From: Vitellaria paradoxa
Taxonomy: Eukaryota; Streptophyta; Magnoliopsida; Ericales; Sapotaceae
Direction: 5' to 3'
Assembly: GCA_019916065.1 (NCBI GenBank)
Contig: CM034238.1
Location: 35,432,402-35,496,401 of the forward strand
Length of the DNA stretch: 64,000 bases
This document shows, piece by piece, positions 1-10,897 of this stretch (position 1 is the first letter of the stretch; the number at the start of each line of letters is the position of its first letter). The position numbers and the translations under genes are program-made. The notes under the pieces are model-generated. The model ran no database searches and had not been told where the DNA came from. It worked only from the letters and a program-made list of their open reading frames with translations.

Positions 1-620
1 CATATCTAAGTCATAAAAGCTGCTTAATAGAATTGTAGAATTTTAAACAGTTGTGTAGGCCCTCCTAGGACTTGGGCTCTGCCCCTGCAATACAGTCTAT
101 AGGAACGTGAGCCTCAAACCACTTGTACTCACGATATATGAAAATATAATTTTTATAGTATATTAAAGGAATCACATAAAAAAATAATAAATATAGCAAG
201 AAATCATCGAATACATCAAACACATAGTAGAATAGGACAACATTAATTTGTAACTTTTATTAACCTTCCTTCATTTATTATTTTCTTTTCCCAAAGTGGG
301 GAAAGATACTCTGCAAGACTGTCTCATAATCAAAGTGGTAGTCCAAATTATCGCCGGTTCATATGTATATATACAGGTCGCGAAGCACCCCTGCATCATC
401 GTTTATAGATCCAAGTCTAAGAGCCACGATAAGCCTTACTTTTTTTTGTTGTCATTATGAATTACTAGTTCATGGGCACGATTGTCCAACCTTACGCAAG
501 TTGAAGGTCTTTCAACCTAAGGGTATCTCATAACTCTCCCTATTTTGTATAGTATTCTCACTTTCTTCAAAATTAACATTTTTCTTGGATTTCACCATTC
601 TTTTATTAAAACTTAGGAAT
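1..620 (-). mobile_element. Fragment of a Tekay-type LTR (family X-like), cut by the window edge
   Basis: Read on the minus strand, this stretch matches the family X LTRs seen elsewhere here. Around 60-140 it carries the module with a TCGTGAG-ACAAGTGG core followed by CACGTTCCTATAGACT, and around 500-570 it carries the module ending in CCCTTAGGTTGAAAG. The same two modules occur, in the same relative arrangement, in the LTRs at 5943-8597 and 40796-52743. Neither LTR terminus nor a target duplication can be placed. No coding sequence is visible. Confidence 0.5.
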
Positions 621-1965
621 AATATCTGTGTACTTTTATTATTTCATGTTTCCATTATTGTTACAAATTCGTTTATTATTAATTATTGTATGTTTCGCAA
701 TGAACACATAGCATAGCATATTCTAGTATTGAATAACAATTTAAAAGAAAAGTCTAATCACAGTTTTAGTACCACCAAAATTTTAGTTATAAAGCTTAAT
801 ATTAATTTAATTAATGTATAAAATTTAACCTACATTTATACCTTTATTAAATATAATATAAATAGATTATTATTTTATAATATTTAAGAATAAAAAAGAG
901 AATAAAACCAATCAATTTGGGAGAGTTGTGAGTGCCAAGGAATAAGATGACGGCAGCCTAAACTTTCTTTATTATTTATTTTTTTCCTTAAAGAAAATTA
1001 GGTTTTGTTTAAAAACTAAAAATTTTGTTTTTATAAACATGACAAAATTATTCTTATGATTATTTTCTATTAAAGAAAATATTACAAAAAGTATAAATAA
1101 TATACTAATTTCTTACCTCGATCTTTGTTAGAAAAACTGAAAATTAACTGTATGCTCAAACTAGATCCCTTTTCTTTGATCTGACAGTGCTAGCGCGTGT
1201 AAAATGGGTTTGATTAGAGAACTGAAAAAATAATTTGAGTTTTGGTATTAACTTCTCTTTATTTTTCTTTCTTTCTTTTTATTTTTTTTATTTTTTTCCT
1301 CTCCCTCGTTTGCTTTGCCTCACATATATATATATATAGTTGTCTTGTTGTCCACGTGGAAGGCTCCAAGAAGCCCTTAAGCCATCTGCCAAAGCTATGG
1401 TACACCAATCAAAGCTGGCTAACATCCTACGCGGATCATCAGTTAAGGAAAACAATCCAAGTGCCTAAGCTAAAGCACAAACTCACCATTCTAATGCCTA
1501 TAGGTGCCGCGTGTCCCAAAAAAGAAAAAAAAACTATTATTATTTTATTTTATTTTTTCGAATTATATATATATTAAAATTTATAAATTAAAAATTAAAA
1601 TTAGAAATTAAGAATTAAAAATTAAAATTAAGATTATTACATTACATATATATAAACTACTTGGTTCTTTTTTCAGAAATGTAAACTTAATGTTTAAAAG
1701 TTTCTTTTTAATTTTCTCTTATACAGAAAAATTATGTATTATTATTACTATCCATTTGCAACTTTTTTTCTTAAAAATCACTCACGATCTCAGAGTTGGT
1801 CTTAAATAATCTTAACAATGTCTAACAGTAGTTTCAAGATGGATTATAATTGACCTAATCTTCTATATTTATGATTTCTTAGTTGAAAAATAATTTTTAA
1901 TAGTTTTAAAGGTATATATATAAGATAAATAAAAATACAGGGTCAAACTTATAATTCTTACCAAA
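621..1965. other. AT-rich stretch without a recognisable gene
   Basis: Long A/T runs and short TA repeats dominate. An open frame at 1242-1577 has low-complexity composition with poly-F/poly-K runs and no recognisable motif, so it is not called a gene. Nothing else supportable was seen. Confidence 0.5.
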
Positions 1966-2106
1966 GAGGTGTTTGGTTAGCTAAAAAATACTATAAAAGT
2001 ACAAAAATTTAATATAAATATGATTTGTTTTGAAATTTTATAAAGTAAAAAAAAATAAAAATAAAAATTAATAAATTTTAATTTATTTTAATTAACCAAA
2101 CACTCC
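1966..2106. mobile_element. Short MITE with GAGGTGTTTGG termini
   Basis: About 141 bp bounded by imperfect terminal inverted repeats, GAGGTGTTTGGTTA on the left and TAACCAAACACTCC on the right. Flanks read TTACCAAA and TTACAAAT, a plausible but imperfect 8-bp target duplication, which would fit a hAT-type MITE. No coding capacity. A degenerate relative lies near 2371-2486. Confidence 0.5.
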
Positions 2107-2370
2107 TTACAAATACAAATAAGGTGTTAAAACAGATTTTGTTTTCCTTTTCAAAATTTCAAAAATTACGAAAAGAGGTAGACGTAAGTTTCTCAAAGTC
2201 TTGAAGGGAGGTACAGGTATATTACCAATTAATAATCGAAACTTATCCTTTTCTTAAATTTAGCCACAAAAGGACGCTCGTGACAGAAGCCAAACATTAA
2301 ATGAAGTGTCGGTGGACAAATAAATAGCAGAACTGAAAAATGAAAACTGGCTCAATTTCGTACGGAATTA

Positions 2371-2486
2371 TTTGATTTTTGGTGTAAAAATTTAATATAA
2401 AAATAGTATGTGATAAAATTTAGTTAAAAAATAAAAAAATTATAAAAATTTATAAAATTTAATTAATTTTCACTAATCAAACACCC
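2371..2486. mobile_element. Degenerate MITE related to the one at 1966-2106
   Basis: It begins TTTGATTTTTGGTGTAAAAA and ends AATCAAACACCC, with an interior of A/T runs like the neighbouring MITE. The termini are approximate inverted repeats; no target duplication could be fixed. Confidence 0.3.
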
Positions 2487-2896
2487 AATACACAAGCAGG
2501 CGTGAAGCTACTGGCCGAGGGTTTTGCAATGAAAGGCAATTATGATGACTAAGACAAACAACTGCTACCCTGGGAATTTGGGAACAGTACGGCTGTAATG
2601 TAACAAGTTAATAATGAAGGAAAATAACATAACAATAATTAATTTCTTAGAAAATGTAACTCTAAAGATGATACAATAATGAGAATATCGCATTTCATAT
2701 TCAATTTTACCATTTTAAAGTAATAGTTTCGAAATTTTCCTACGAAAGAGGTGATTAAATTAGACTTGAAATAGAATCTGCTTAAAGTGGTCTTAAGTTT
2801 CTTCTGCACGGTTTGGCAATATTGGGACAGTCAGATTTGTTTAAAGTATTTTTTAATTATTAAAGGTCAAAGGATTTTTATTCAAAATTTTAAGAC

Positions 2897-3212
2897 TTAT
2901 TTGGTTTGTTTTTTTATTTTTTATTTTCTATTTTTATTTTCTATTTTCTGTTTTGATTTCATTTTTCATTTTGTACTTTTGTAAATAAAGAAAATAGATT
3001 AAAACTTATTTGTTTACTTGTATTTTTAAAATTTATTTTCGAAAACCAAAAATAACTTTTTACATGAAATAAAAAATAACAAAAAGTCGTTTTGAGAGTT
3101 TTTAATAAAAAATGAGAAAAATCTCAAAATAAGGAAAATAAAGCTTTTTTTGTTTTCTCGTTTTGAGAGTTTTAACATGTAAAACAAAAATAGAAAACAG
3201 AAAAGTAAACCA
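2897..3212. mobile_element. AT-rich MITE, present in block A only
   Basis: Inverted ends ATTTGGTTTG and GTAAACCAAAT enclose about 310 bp of T-rich then A-rich sequence. The paralogous site near 16160-16185 runs uninterrupted from the region ending ...GATTATAC into TTTTTCTAGTGTAT, so this insert is missing there. The empty site is the main support. Open frames inside (2787-2984, 3026-3241) are low-complexity and not genes. Confidence 0.5.
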
Positions 3213-4377
3213 AATGCCATCTTAATTTTTCTAGTATACATTTTTATTTAAAAACAATTAAAGATCACATTATAAGGGACGAACAAATTGAACAAGGGAT
3301 CATACATAAATAACTGCAGGAATTTAAAGCTATGCTTATGACTATGAGGCCAGTTCGTTTTGATTTTTGCCATAATATTTAAATTTTTGTATTTTTTTCA
3401 AAATTTTTATTGGCTTGCCATCAGTTCTACAAATAAATAAAAAATAAGTAATTAATAAAAATACAAGAGCATATATAAAAAATTAGGAATTGTATTTATT
3501 TTTAACAAAAAATATGAGAGAGAAAAGTAAATAAAAAGAACGAGAAAAATTTTTACATTCTCAAGATGAAATTTATGCACTCTTTTTAGTTTTTTTTTTC
3601 TTTTATTTTATTTTATTTTATTTTTTACGTCTGGTATCAAGGAAAGGAAGAACATTTTAAACCAAAGTTATTATTTTAAGTAATCATCACAAAAGCTATT
3701 ACAAAATTTATATCATTATATGTGTATCTAAGATATGCTAAAATTTACTTTTATGTAATTGTTAAATAAAATAATTTTTTAATTAGAATGAATTAAAAAA
3801 TAAAAATATTTTAAGTAGGTTCTCTCACATGATAGAAAAATAGAAAAATAAAAAACAAGTGAACATAATTATAACCGAATGTAAAGAAAGTTATACCAAC
3901 AAGTAGTCGTACTAAATGCATTTTGTTTCTATCTATTTATACTAACAAGTAGGACTGATTATTGGTTACAACAGATTAAGAATATTTTTTTTTTTTGTCT
4001 ATTTGGTTTAAATTTAATTCTCAAACTCACCCATTTAAGCATATTTATTCTTCTTCTAAATATTTAAACTATATTTTATTAAAAATTTAAATTTTTTATG
4101 AAAATACAAATAAATAAAATATGTTTGTTTTTAATATTTTGAACTGAATTCGGGCCTACAAAATTAATCTAAAGCCGAAAAAAGTAAGGCGTGGTAAGAC
4201 GCCCGGTGAGGCAATCCTGAAATGTCTACTCCTAATAAAAAAATATTATTTATTATAAAAATGGATGAATTGTAAAAGTTTAACATAATAAATTGTATTT
4301 ATCATTTCTGAAGGAAAAGTATTAAAAGAAATATGGTAAAGCACCTTTTAACCCATTTCATTTCATTTGGGGGGGGT

Positions 4378-5073
4378 GTTAAATTGCCTCTTACCTCTAA
4401 TACTTAAAATAAAAATCACTTATATTTCTTAAATTTTAAAAACTTACCTTTGTATCTTTTATATTTTGGATTAAAGTAAAAATGTTAAAAAATTTGTCAA
4501 ACATAATTGTTTTGACTCTAAGAGGGTGTTTGGAGACACAATTTTCAGTAATTTTTTGTGTTTTTTACTAAAAGTTACTAGTTGTAATTTTTGGTGTCTT
4601 TGGTGAAACAAGTAGAAATTTTTAGCAATTTTCAATAACTTTTCATAACTTTTAGGTATTTGATAAAATTTATGGTAACTTTTACAATTTTTAGTAACTT
4701 TTGGTAACTTTTAACAACTTTTAATAATTTTTGAGTTAAGAAATTATTGTAGCAGAACAGAAAAATGACAAAAGTTAGTGGTGTGCTAAATGCTCAAAAA
4801 TCAATTGTTGGTAGTTTTTTACTAAAAATTTCGTTGCCAAATCCCCCAAAGTAAGTTTAAAAATTTTATTTGTAACCCTTATAGTTTATATTACCTACAC
4901 TTACATCCCTGATTCTATTTGATTTTTAATAGGTATTTTTTTTTACTTGAAAATCTAACGTCGTTTACAACTTCACTTTAGTCCAAATACAAGGAATGCA
5001 AAAGTAGGCTTTTAAAACTTAAGAGGCGCAAGTAATTTTCACTTTAAGCACAGGAGGTAAAAAAAACAATTAC
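4378..5073. mobile_element. Long-TIR MITE carrying a nested MITE
   Basis: The left arm (about 4380-4490) and right arm (about 4960-5070) are inverted repeats of roughly 95-100 bp. The left reads TTACCTCTAATACTTAAAAT and the complement of the right reads TTACCTCCTGTGCTTAAAGT, and both continue similarly to a TTTGGA(T/C)TAAAGT motif. Long arms of this kind are typical of Mutator-like MITEs, but no clear 9-bp target duplication was found. The insert is absent from the paralogous sites near 56325 and 60870. Confidence 0.5.
4524..4846. mobile_element. Nested MITE inside the 4378-5073 element
   Basis: About 320 bp, starting GGGTGTTTGGAGACA and ending TTGCCAAATCCCCC. The interior is built from repeats of a TAACTTTT-like word (about 4630-4735). 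It interrupts the spacer of the outer inverted-repeat element. No coding sequence; superfamily not assigned. Confidence 0.4.
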
Positions 5074-5267
5074 ATCTTTTTTTCTCCTACATTTTACCTT
5101 TTTCCAAACATAAAATCTATTCCTCCTTTATTCTGTGTCAATATTTTTTCTCATTCTTTCCTTTTTTCTCTTTTCTATTTGGGAAAATAGACTCATGGTA
5201 TTGCTTCTTTTTCTTATTTGAAAAGTAAAAGAAAAGGGAAATAATTTTCTCATGGTCAACTCAAAAA

Positions 5268-5570
5268 TAAGGCTCCATTTGAAAAGTTTAGCTGATTTCT
5301 TAACTTTTGATTACTCAATTTTTTATTTTTTTGAAATTATCAAATTTATCTTCTTAAATTTTAAACTTTGTTAAATTATAAAAGACAAAAATGTCAAATT
5401 AACAAAAGTTTATAAGTTATTTACTAAAAAGTTAAATTTTTTATTTTACAAATGGAAAAAAAAATTTTAATAGTTAACTAATAGTAAACTAAATAAAAAA
5501 ACTAACTAATAGTAAACTAAAGCCAAAAAAAAAAAAAAAAAAAAATTAACATTTCTTTTCTTCCCATACT
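5268..5570. mobile_element. AT-rich insertion with GGCTCCATTTG start, block A only
   Basis: Block A reads ...CTCAAAAATAA then about 300 bp of T-rich and A-rich sequence before rejoining the sequence shared with 56505-56560 and 61040-61080 (AAACTCT-AATAAAAGG). The paralogous sites lack the insert. It contains a direct repeat of TAACTAATAGTAAACTAAA (about 5474-5521) and ends in a long A run (5525-5545). Confidence 0.4.
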
Positions 5571-5942
5571 AAAGCTAACAAACTCTAATAAAAAGGTCCA
5601 TGTATAATTTACCCTCTAGTCAAACTAAAACATCTGAGCAATAACCACTCTATTGGACAATTCCATATTTCAATCAAACACCGAGTATGTTTAGAGTTGT
5701 ATAAATTAGTATAAATTTGTAAAAGTTATAGTCTCGTAGTTTGTACTGTGAGTAGAAAATTTAAATTTTGTAAAGATTTGTAGAGGGGTTCCACGGGATG
5801 TAGTGCAAAATACAAAGCAAGGGCAGATAAAGTTTAGAGATGAATGATAATGATTTAATTAGCATTAGTAATTCAGACAAACAACATTGGTTAATTCAGT
5901 TAATAATATTTATTAATTCAGTTAAATTTATTTTAATCAAAT

Positions 5943-8597
5943 TTTAATATCTCAGATTTCTGTATTAATATAAATAGATGGTTTTTAACATGCTTTGTAT
6001 GTGATAATATGTTATTTAAGTAATATTAGTCATTATGGGTGTCTTATGATTAAAAATTTTGGAAGTAATAGACCAAATAACCCAAGAATTAGCATTTTTG
6101 CCCAAAACAATGTAAAGGGCACCCCAAGTAGAGAGGTGGTTTGGTTAGGGGTTATTCCTATGGCCTTAGAGGGGCACCCTGCCTGTGTAGCAGATTGACA
6201 AACTGATGTGGCCCAGGCTGGCTTGGTTGGGCATTATTCCTATGGCCTTCTATAATCAGAATAAGGGGTAAAGGAAAGGTGTAGGGCTCTGTAGCATGGT
6301 TGGAAACCAAGCCAAGCATGTGTATATGTATGTATTAGAGAAGAGATAGAGAGAGAAAGAGGGGGGTTTGGTGTTTGGGAGAGAAAAATCGAGAGAGAAG
6401 AAGTGGAACTGAAGAAAGAAACCAAGAAACTTGGTTTTGGTAAGTCACTCAAACCCTCACCAAACTCAAATTAATCTTGTAAAGATGCAATTAAGCACTC
6501 AATGAACACTTCTATATGGTTTGTTTGTTGTTTGGATCAAAGGGTGAGGAAATTGATCAATTCAAATTTGAAAGCCAAAAACCGGAGTTCACTATTTTCT
6601 TACTTCAGTTGTTCAAGCTTGAGGTAGGGAATTTATAACCTCTTATTACATATATGAAATGTATTGAGTTAGAAAATGTTGTTATGATGGTTATTTAAGA
6701 AGTTGAAAGTATGAGGAAGGGATTCAAGCAGTGTAATATAGGTGTATATGTGTATATATAGGTTGAAAATAATATTTTTATTTTGATAGATTAAGTAAAT
6801 TAAAACTTGTTTTGATTGACTCTTTAGAGTCTTTTAGGTTCTAAACAACATAAGAAAACAAGGTTTTGGGCTAAACATTGGATTTTGCTAAGTTTAGGAC
6901 ATAAAACCATGAGTTATAGCTCGAACCAGAACAAAGTAGCTCTCTGGACAATAGGAGGCACTAGGGTCCCTATGCGGGCACCCGGGGTGCTTCATCTAAC
7001 CTGAGTTGAGTGGTGAGGTCGTCCAAGTCCTTCAACGGGGCCCCGACCCCTCAAAAAAGCTAAAACTTGGGATTTTATTATTTATGTTGTTATTTTATTG
7101 AACACACAAGGTTTTAACTTACTCATTTACTCAAGTAAACTTTATAAGTGTAAGATCATGGTTATAGAACAAGTTTTTTTTGGGATAAAACATAAGAAAA
7201 CTTACAAAACTTGAACTTGCCCTCAGAAGGGCACCCCATCCCTTGATGCAGGCACCCGACTCCCTTATAGGGACGCCCCGAGTGCTCTAGAATCTCAGTT
7301 TAGGTCTTATTTAATGTATTTATTAGTTTTGGGCATTTTACTCTTGATATATACTTCTCATTGTGTTGTAGTAAACATGAGAATATGTATTATGTGATGT
7401 TTAAGTTAAAAAGAGTAGAAAGTATGTTAACCAAATAAGACAGTGTTACAATCAAGTGATATGATGTTGAATCTAATTGAGATTTATATGTGGCTTATTA
7501 TGATGATATTATTTATGATCTAGTTGAATAAGATGATGATGTTAATTGTTACATAGTTGAAAGAGGTGATGATGTTAATTGTTGATTGAGATGATGATAT
7601 GAACATAATTATGTAAATGGGATGGATAAATAAATAAGAAGAAATGTAAATGATATTGAGACACGAGGTTGGTGAGTGTAAAGAAAATAGAAAAGGTACA
7701 GAGATTACCCTACGGTTGAAAACCCAAAACCTGTGCAGGGATTGGTATTCATGCCAGTAGGTTAGTAGCCTACAATATAACGTGTGATATGGCTAACCAT
7801 GGCTCTTAACGATGACGTATGATGTGGCTAATCATGGCCCTTAACAGCGATATATACTAAGGTTAATCGTGGCCTTTAATGGCAACGTTAATTGTGCCCA
7901 CTCCTATAAATAAAATGGAAATGGAACATGTGCAAGGATGATTATGATAAGAATTCTTAAGTAAATGATAATTGAATAAAATGATGAGATTTATGACAAT
8001 GATCATGGCATGTGTTTATATAAGGTCAATTTTGGTAATAAAATTATGATGCTTGTATGTATGAGAACTTGAATTTTGTTTAATGATATTGCATGGTTAT
8101 ATTGAGATATGTTAAACTCTAAATGTTAGTGTTGACTTACATTATTACTTTACATATTATATATGCTTTTATGATACTTCATGGGTACAAGTAAACTAGT
8201 GTTCACGTCCCTATAGACTTTGTTGTAGGGACTGATCCTAAGAACTATGTGGCATTTGGCAGGATTAGAAGTGTATAAACTGTTACTGGCATTGCATCTT
8301 TTGTTTACTTAAATTAAATTTTTATTTGAAACTGTAATATATATTTTTTTAATTTAGAGATTTATTCGATTGGATTGTAAAAACCATAAGTCCTATGTTT
8401 GGGCATGATGGTTATTGGATATGTTGGAGCATTATAGCTTAGTAATAGTCGAGACTTGGTCTAGATTATTTTATGTTATTATCTTGTGAATGTTGCTCCA
8501 GGGTTAATATATTACTTTGATTAGGGAAATGATTACTTAGTGCATGATATGCATGTTATTTACTCACTTCTCGGATCACGAGATTTAGGGTGTAACA
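5943..8597 (+). mobile_element. Solo LTR, family X copy 1 (Tekay-like)
   Basis: This 2655-bp unit begins TTTAATATCTCAG (consensus in the other copies TGTAATATCTCG) and ends GGTGTAACA. It is flanked by CAAAT (5938-5942) and CAAAA (8598-8602), a 4/5 match to a 5-bp target duplication. It aligns along its length with copy 2 (40796-52743). It contains the ACCCTACGGTTGAAAACCC module and the TTCACGTCCCTATAGACT module shared with the Tekay LTRs at 40842 and 47836, in the sense direction. No second LTR, primer-binding site or coding domain adjoins it, so a solo LTR is the simplest reading. Confidence 0.65.
7776..7900 (+). repeat. Minisatellite of about 35 bp inside family X LTR
   Basis: Three to four degenerate copies of a unit with core GTGGCTAATCATGGCCCTTA, each followed by a short ACG/GCG-containing spacer. 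The same array occurs in copy 2 (about 51940-52070) and more degraded in copy 3 (about 19700-19880), so it belongs to the LTR family. Confidence 0.55.
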
Positions 8598-8712
8598 CAA
8601 AACATGACCATTCATTTTCAAACTTCAGCTCCTATAGTATATTTTACACTGCAGCACCATTTAGCTATTTGTAGAGGTTTAGAGTGCTCTAAACACATCC
8701 ACCATATAGATA

Positions 8713-8932
8713 GGGTTCTAGGGGGCTATAGTACAAAATGCATGGTAAGGGTCGAAGTGTAAAAATGAAGAGTTAGGATTTAATCAAGATAAATTTAACT
8801 AAATCAATAAATATTATTAACTGAATTAGTAAATATAATTTGACAAAATTAATAAACATCGGTTAAATAATGACCGTTTGTCTCTACACTTCAATGCAGT
8901 GCAATGCAGCCCCCTTTACCAATGTGGACATG
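8713..8932. mobile_element. Candidate MITE with GGGGGCT...AGCCCCC ends
   Basis: It begins AGGGGGCTATAGTACAAAAT and ends with the near complement GCAATGCAGCCCCCTTT, with TTCAATGCAGTGC just inside the right end. A related pair of arms flanks the family X insertion (about 5770-5850 and 8610-8690), which suggests an earlier related MITE was split by copy 1. No target duplication was resolved. Confidence 0.4.
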
Positions 8933-9111
8933 GCCCTCAATGTGTGCTTCGATCCTCTCAATTTAGGGGACATCTTTGGCTGAAATTTCTTCCATAAACG
9001 TTTTAGGTGTTATTTTCGGAATTCTAGAGTTTCACGTGGGCAGGGCAGCCAGGTTTAGACTTAATAATATTTTAATAATTATTAAGACTCTATTTGATAA
9101 CAAAAGTAAAA

Positions 9112-9876
9112 GCTTAACCCCTGTCTAATAACATTTTTATTTTTATTTTATTATTTATGTTTTTAAAATTTTTTAAATTGGCAACAAAAATATATTTGTT
9201 AAATCGTTTTTATTCCTAAAAAACAAAAATTTAAACATAAAAACGTAAATAAAAAAATATTTTTATTTTATTTTTCTGTTACAAATATTTTATCAAATTT
9301 AACACTTTTGTCCTTTGTTGCATTATATAAAAATGAATTAATTTATTCAAATACTCTATTAAATTATAATTATTTTTAATAAATAATATAATTAAATTAA
9401 TAAAATTTAAATTAAATTGGTTAATTTAATTAACTTGATATATATTACTAAATTATTTTTAATAAATAATAAAATTAATTTAATTAATATATTTTATAGT
9501 TACTAAATTAAATGATATAATAATTATATTTTATTCAACTATTTTTAATAAATAATATAATTAAATTATAATTTAATATATTTTATATTTATTAAGTTAA
9601 ATTATTTTTAATAAATACACAAATAAATAAATAAATAAATTAGATTAATTAAATTAAATTAAATCAATATGAAATATATTTTATTAAATTCAATTAATTT
9701 TTTACAAACTAATAATATTAATTAATTTATTAAAATAAAATATTAATAATTGTAAACAAAATTGAATTTTCAAAATGGAGTTTCAGATTTAGATCTTTTA
9801 GAAAAAAAAATAACAATTGAAAACAGAAAATAAAAAATATAAATAAAAAATAACAAGTTACCAAACTTGTCCTTAG
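9112..9876. mobile_element. AT-rich insertion upstream of UGT, absent from the right block
   Basis: Block A contains about 765 bp here that the right block lacks: 62205-62250 joins directly across the equivalent point. The ends are loosely inverted (CCTGTCTAATAACATTTTTA on the left, AACAAGTTACCAAACTTGTCC on the right in direct orientation). The interior (about 9360-9640) repeats a word ATTTTTAATAAATAATA four times at 60-90 bp spacing. No genes. Confidence 0.4.
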
Positions 9877-10530
9877 CTTTTTGTTTCTTTGTGCAAATTC
9901 AAAAATATATTACGTCAAATTTACAAATATATCATTATACGTATCCTTAATATTTGTGCATGATAGAGATAAAATTAACTTTTCAAATACAAAACAAGAA
10001 AAGGTAAAAAAATTACTCTTTTCTTTTTAAGGGAACTTCTTTATTGCCAAACAAATTATAAGTCAGGCTGAACTGGGTTGATTTAAAAAAATAATAAAAT
10101 CAAACTTAGGTATTAATTTCAAAGCCATTATTTTTTTTAGAAAAATTGTATTATATTTTTAACCAAAAATAATTTTAAAAATTATAAAAATAAATAGTTT
10201 AATATTAAAACAAACAAATTTTATAAAAAATATTAATAGAATACTATATAAAATTTTTGATATTCGGTATTTGCATCAGTTAATAAAATTTTGTTATTCA
10301 GTATGTATCAGTTTAATTTCAAAAACCAAATCAATTACATCCCTAAATATAAGGAATTCAATATTTAATTAGTTAACCAATAATATTGGCTCTCTCTGTT
10401 TAATTTGCATATATAATTTTTTTTTTCAATTTCAATTTCAATTATTAAAAAAAATAATATTCGTTATCGATATCGATTTTTCTTGTTCTTAGGAGACGTT
10501 TTGTTGATTTTTTTTTTGGAAATTCAAACG

Positions 10531-10897
10531 CACCCTTATTCAGTGAGTAAAATTTTATAACCGACCTGAGTGCCCCACTATTTGGTGGCAATATTCTTCA
10601 AAGTTCCACGACATGATGGTAAAGACTTCAACAACGTAGGAGAAAGAGAAAGAAGTGTCCAATTCTGAGCTTCTTTCCAATTTTCTACTACCTTCCTTTT
10701 GGGTTTCTTTTAACGTCAGCTTCTTTCCAATTTTCTACCACCTTCCCTTTTGGGTTTCATAACGTGAGGGCCATCCTCACTGCTTCAACCCTATTCACCG
10801 AACAAAATCTCTATTCTTTGCTCTCGATTAACTTCCTTTCCTAGTTGTCTACTGCCACCTTTGACGAAATACCAAAATAATAATAATAATAACAATA
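10531..10897 (+). promoter_or_regulatory. UGT upstream/leader region with a 50-bp tandem duplication
   Basis: 10668-10717 and 10718-10766 are near-identical direct repeats, each starting AGCTTCTTTCCAATTTTCTA and ending at an AACGT/AACGTG word. The stretch is pyrimidine-rich, as plant 5' leaders often are. A TTTATAA word sits at 10553-10559; no TATA box with better placement was identified. An AATAATAATAAT run immediately precedes the ATG. The transcription start cannot be fixed from sequence. Confidence 0.4.

Larger units (their letters stand above)
2745..10530. repeat. Segmental duplication block A (UGT upstream block, left copy)
   Basis: Successive segments of this block recur in the same order and orientation to the right. 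2750-2895 plus 3225-3425 match 16031-16375. 3425-3770 matches 31676-32071. 3786-4340 and 5070-5640 match 60278-61290, and again 55705-56750. 9059-9110 plus 9877-10390 match 62161-63999. Gaps between anchors are explained by insertions present in only one copy, many with target duplications. Divergence is high enough that the duplication is old relative to the insertions. The UGT gene lies just right of this block. Confidence 0.7.

Noticed and set aside
1242..1577. 111-residue frame near the left edge
   Set aside because: Low-complexity poly-Phe and poly-Lys ends, no homology I recognise, no promoter, and an AT-rich context.
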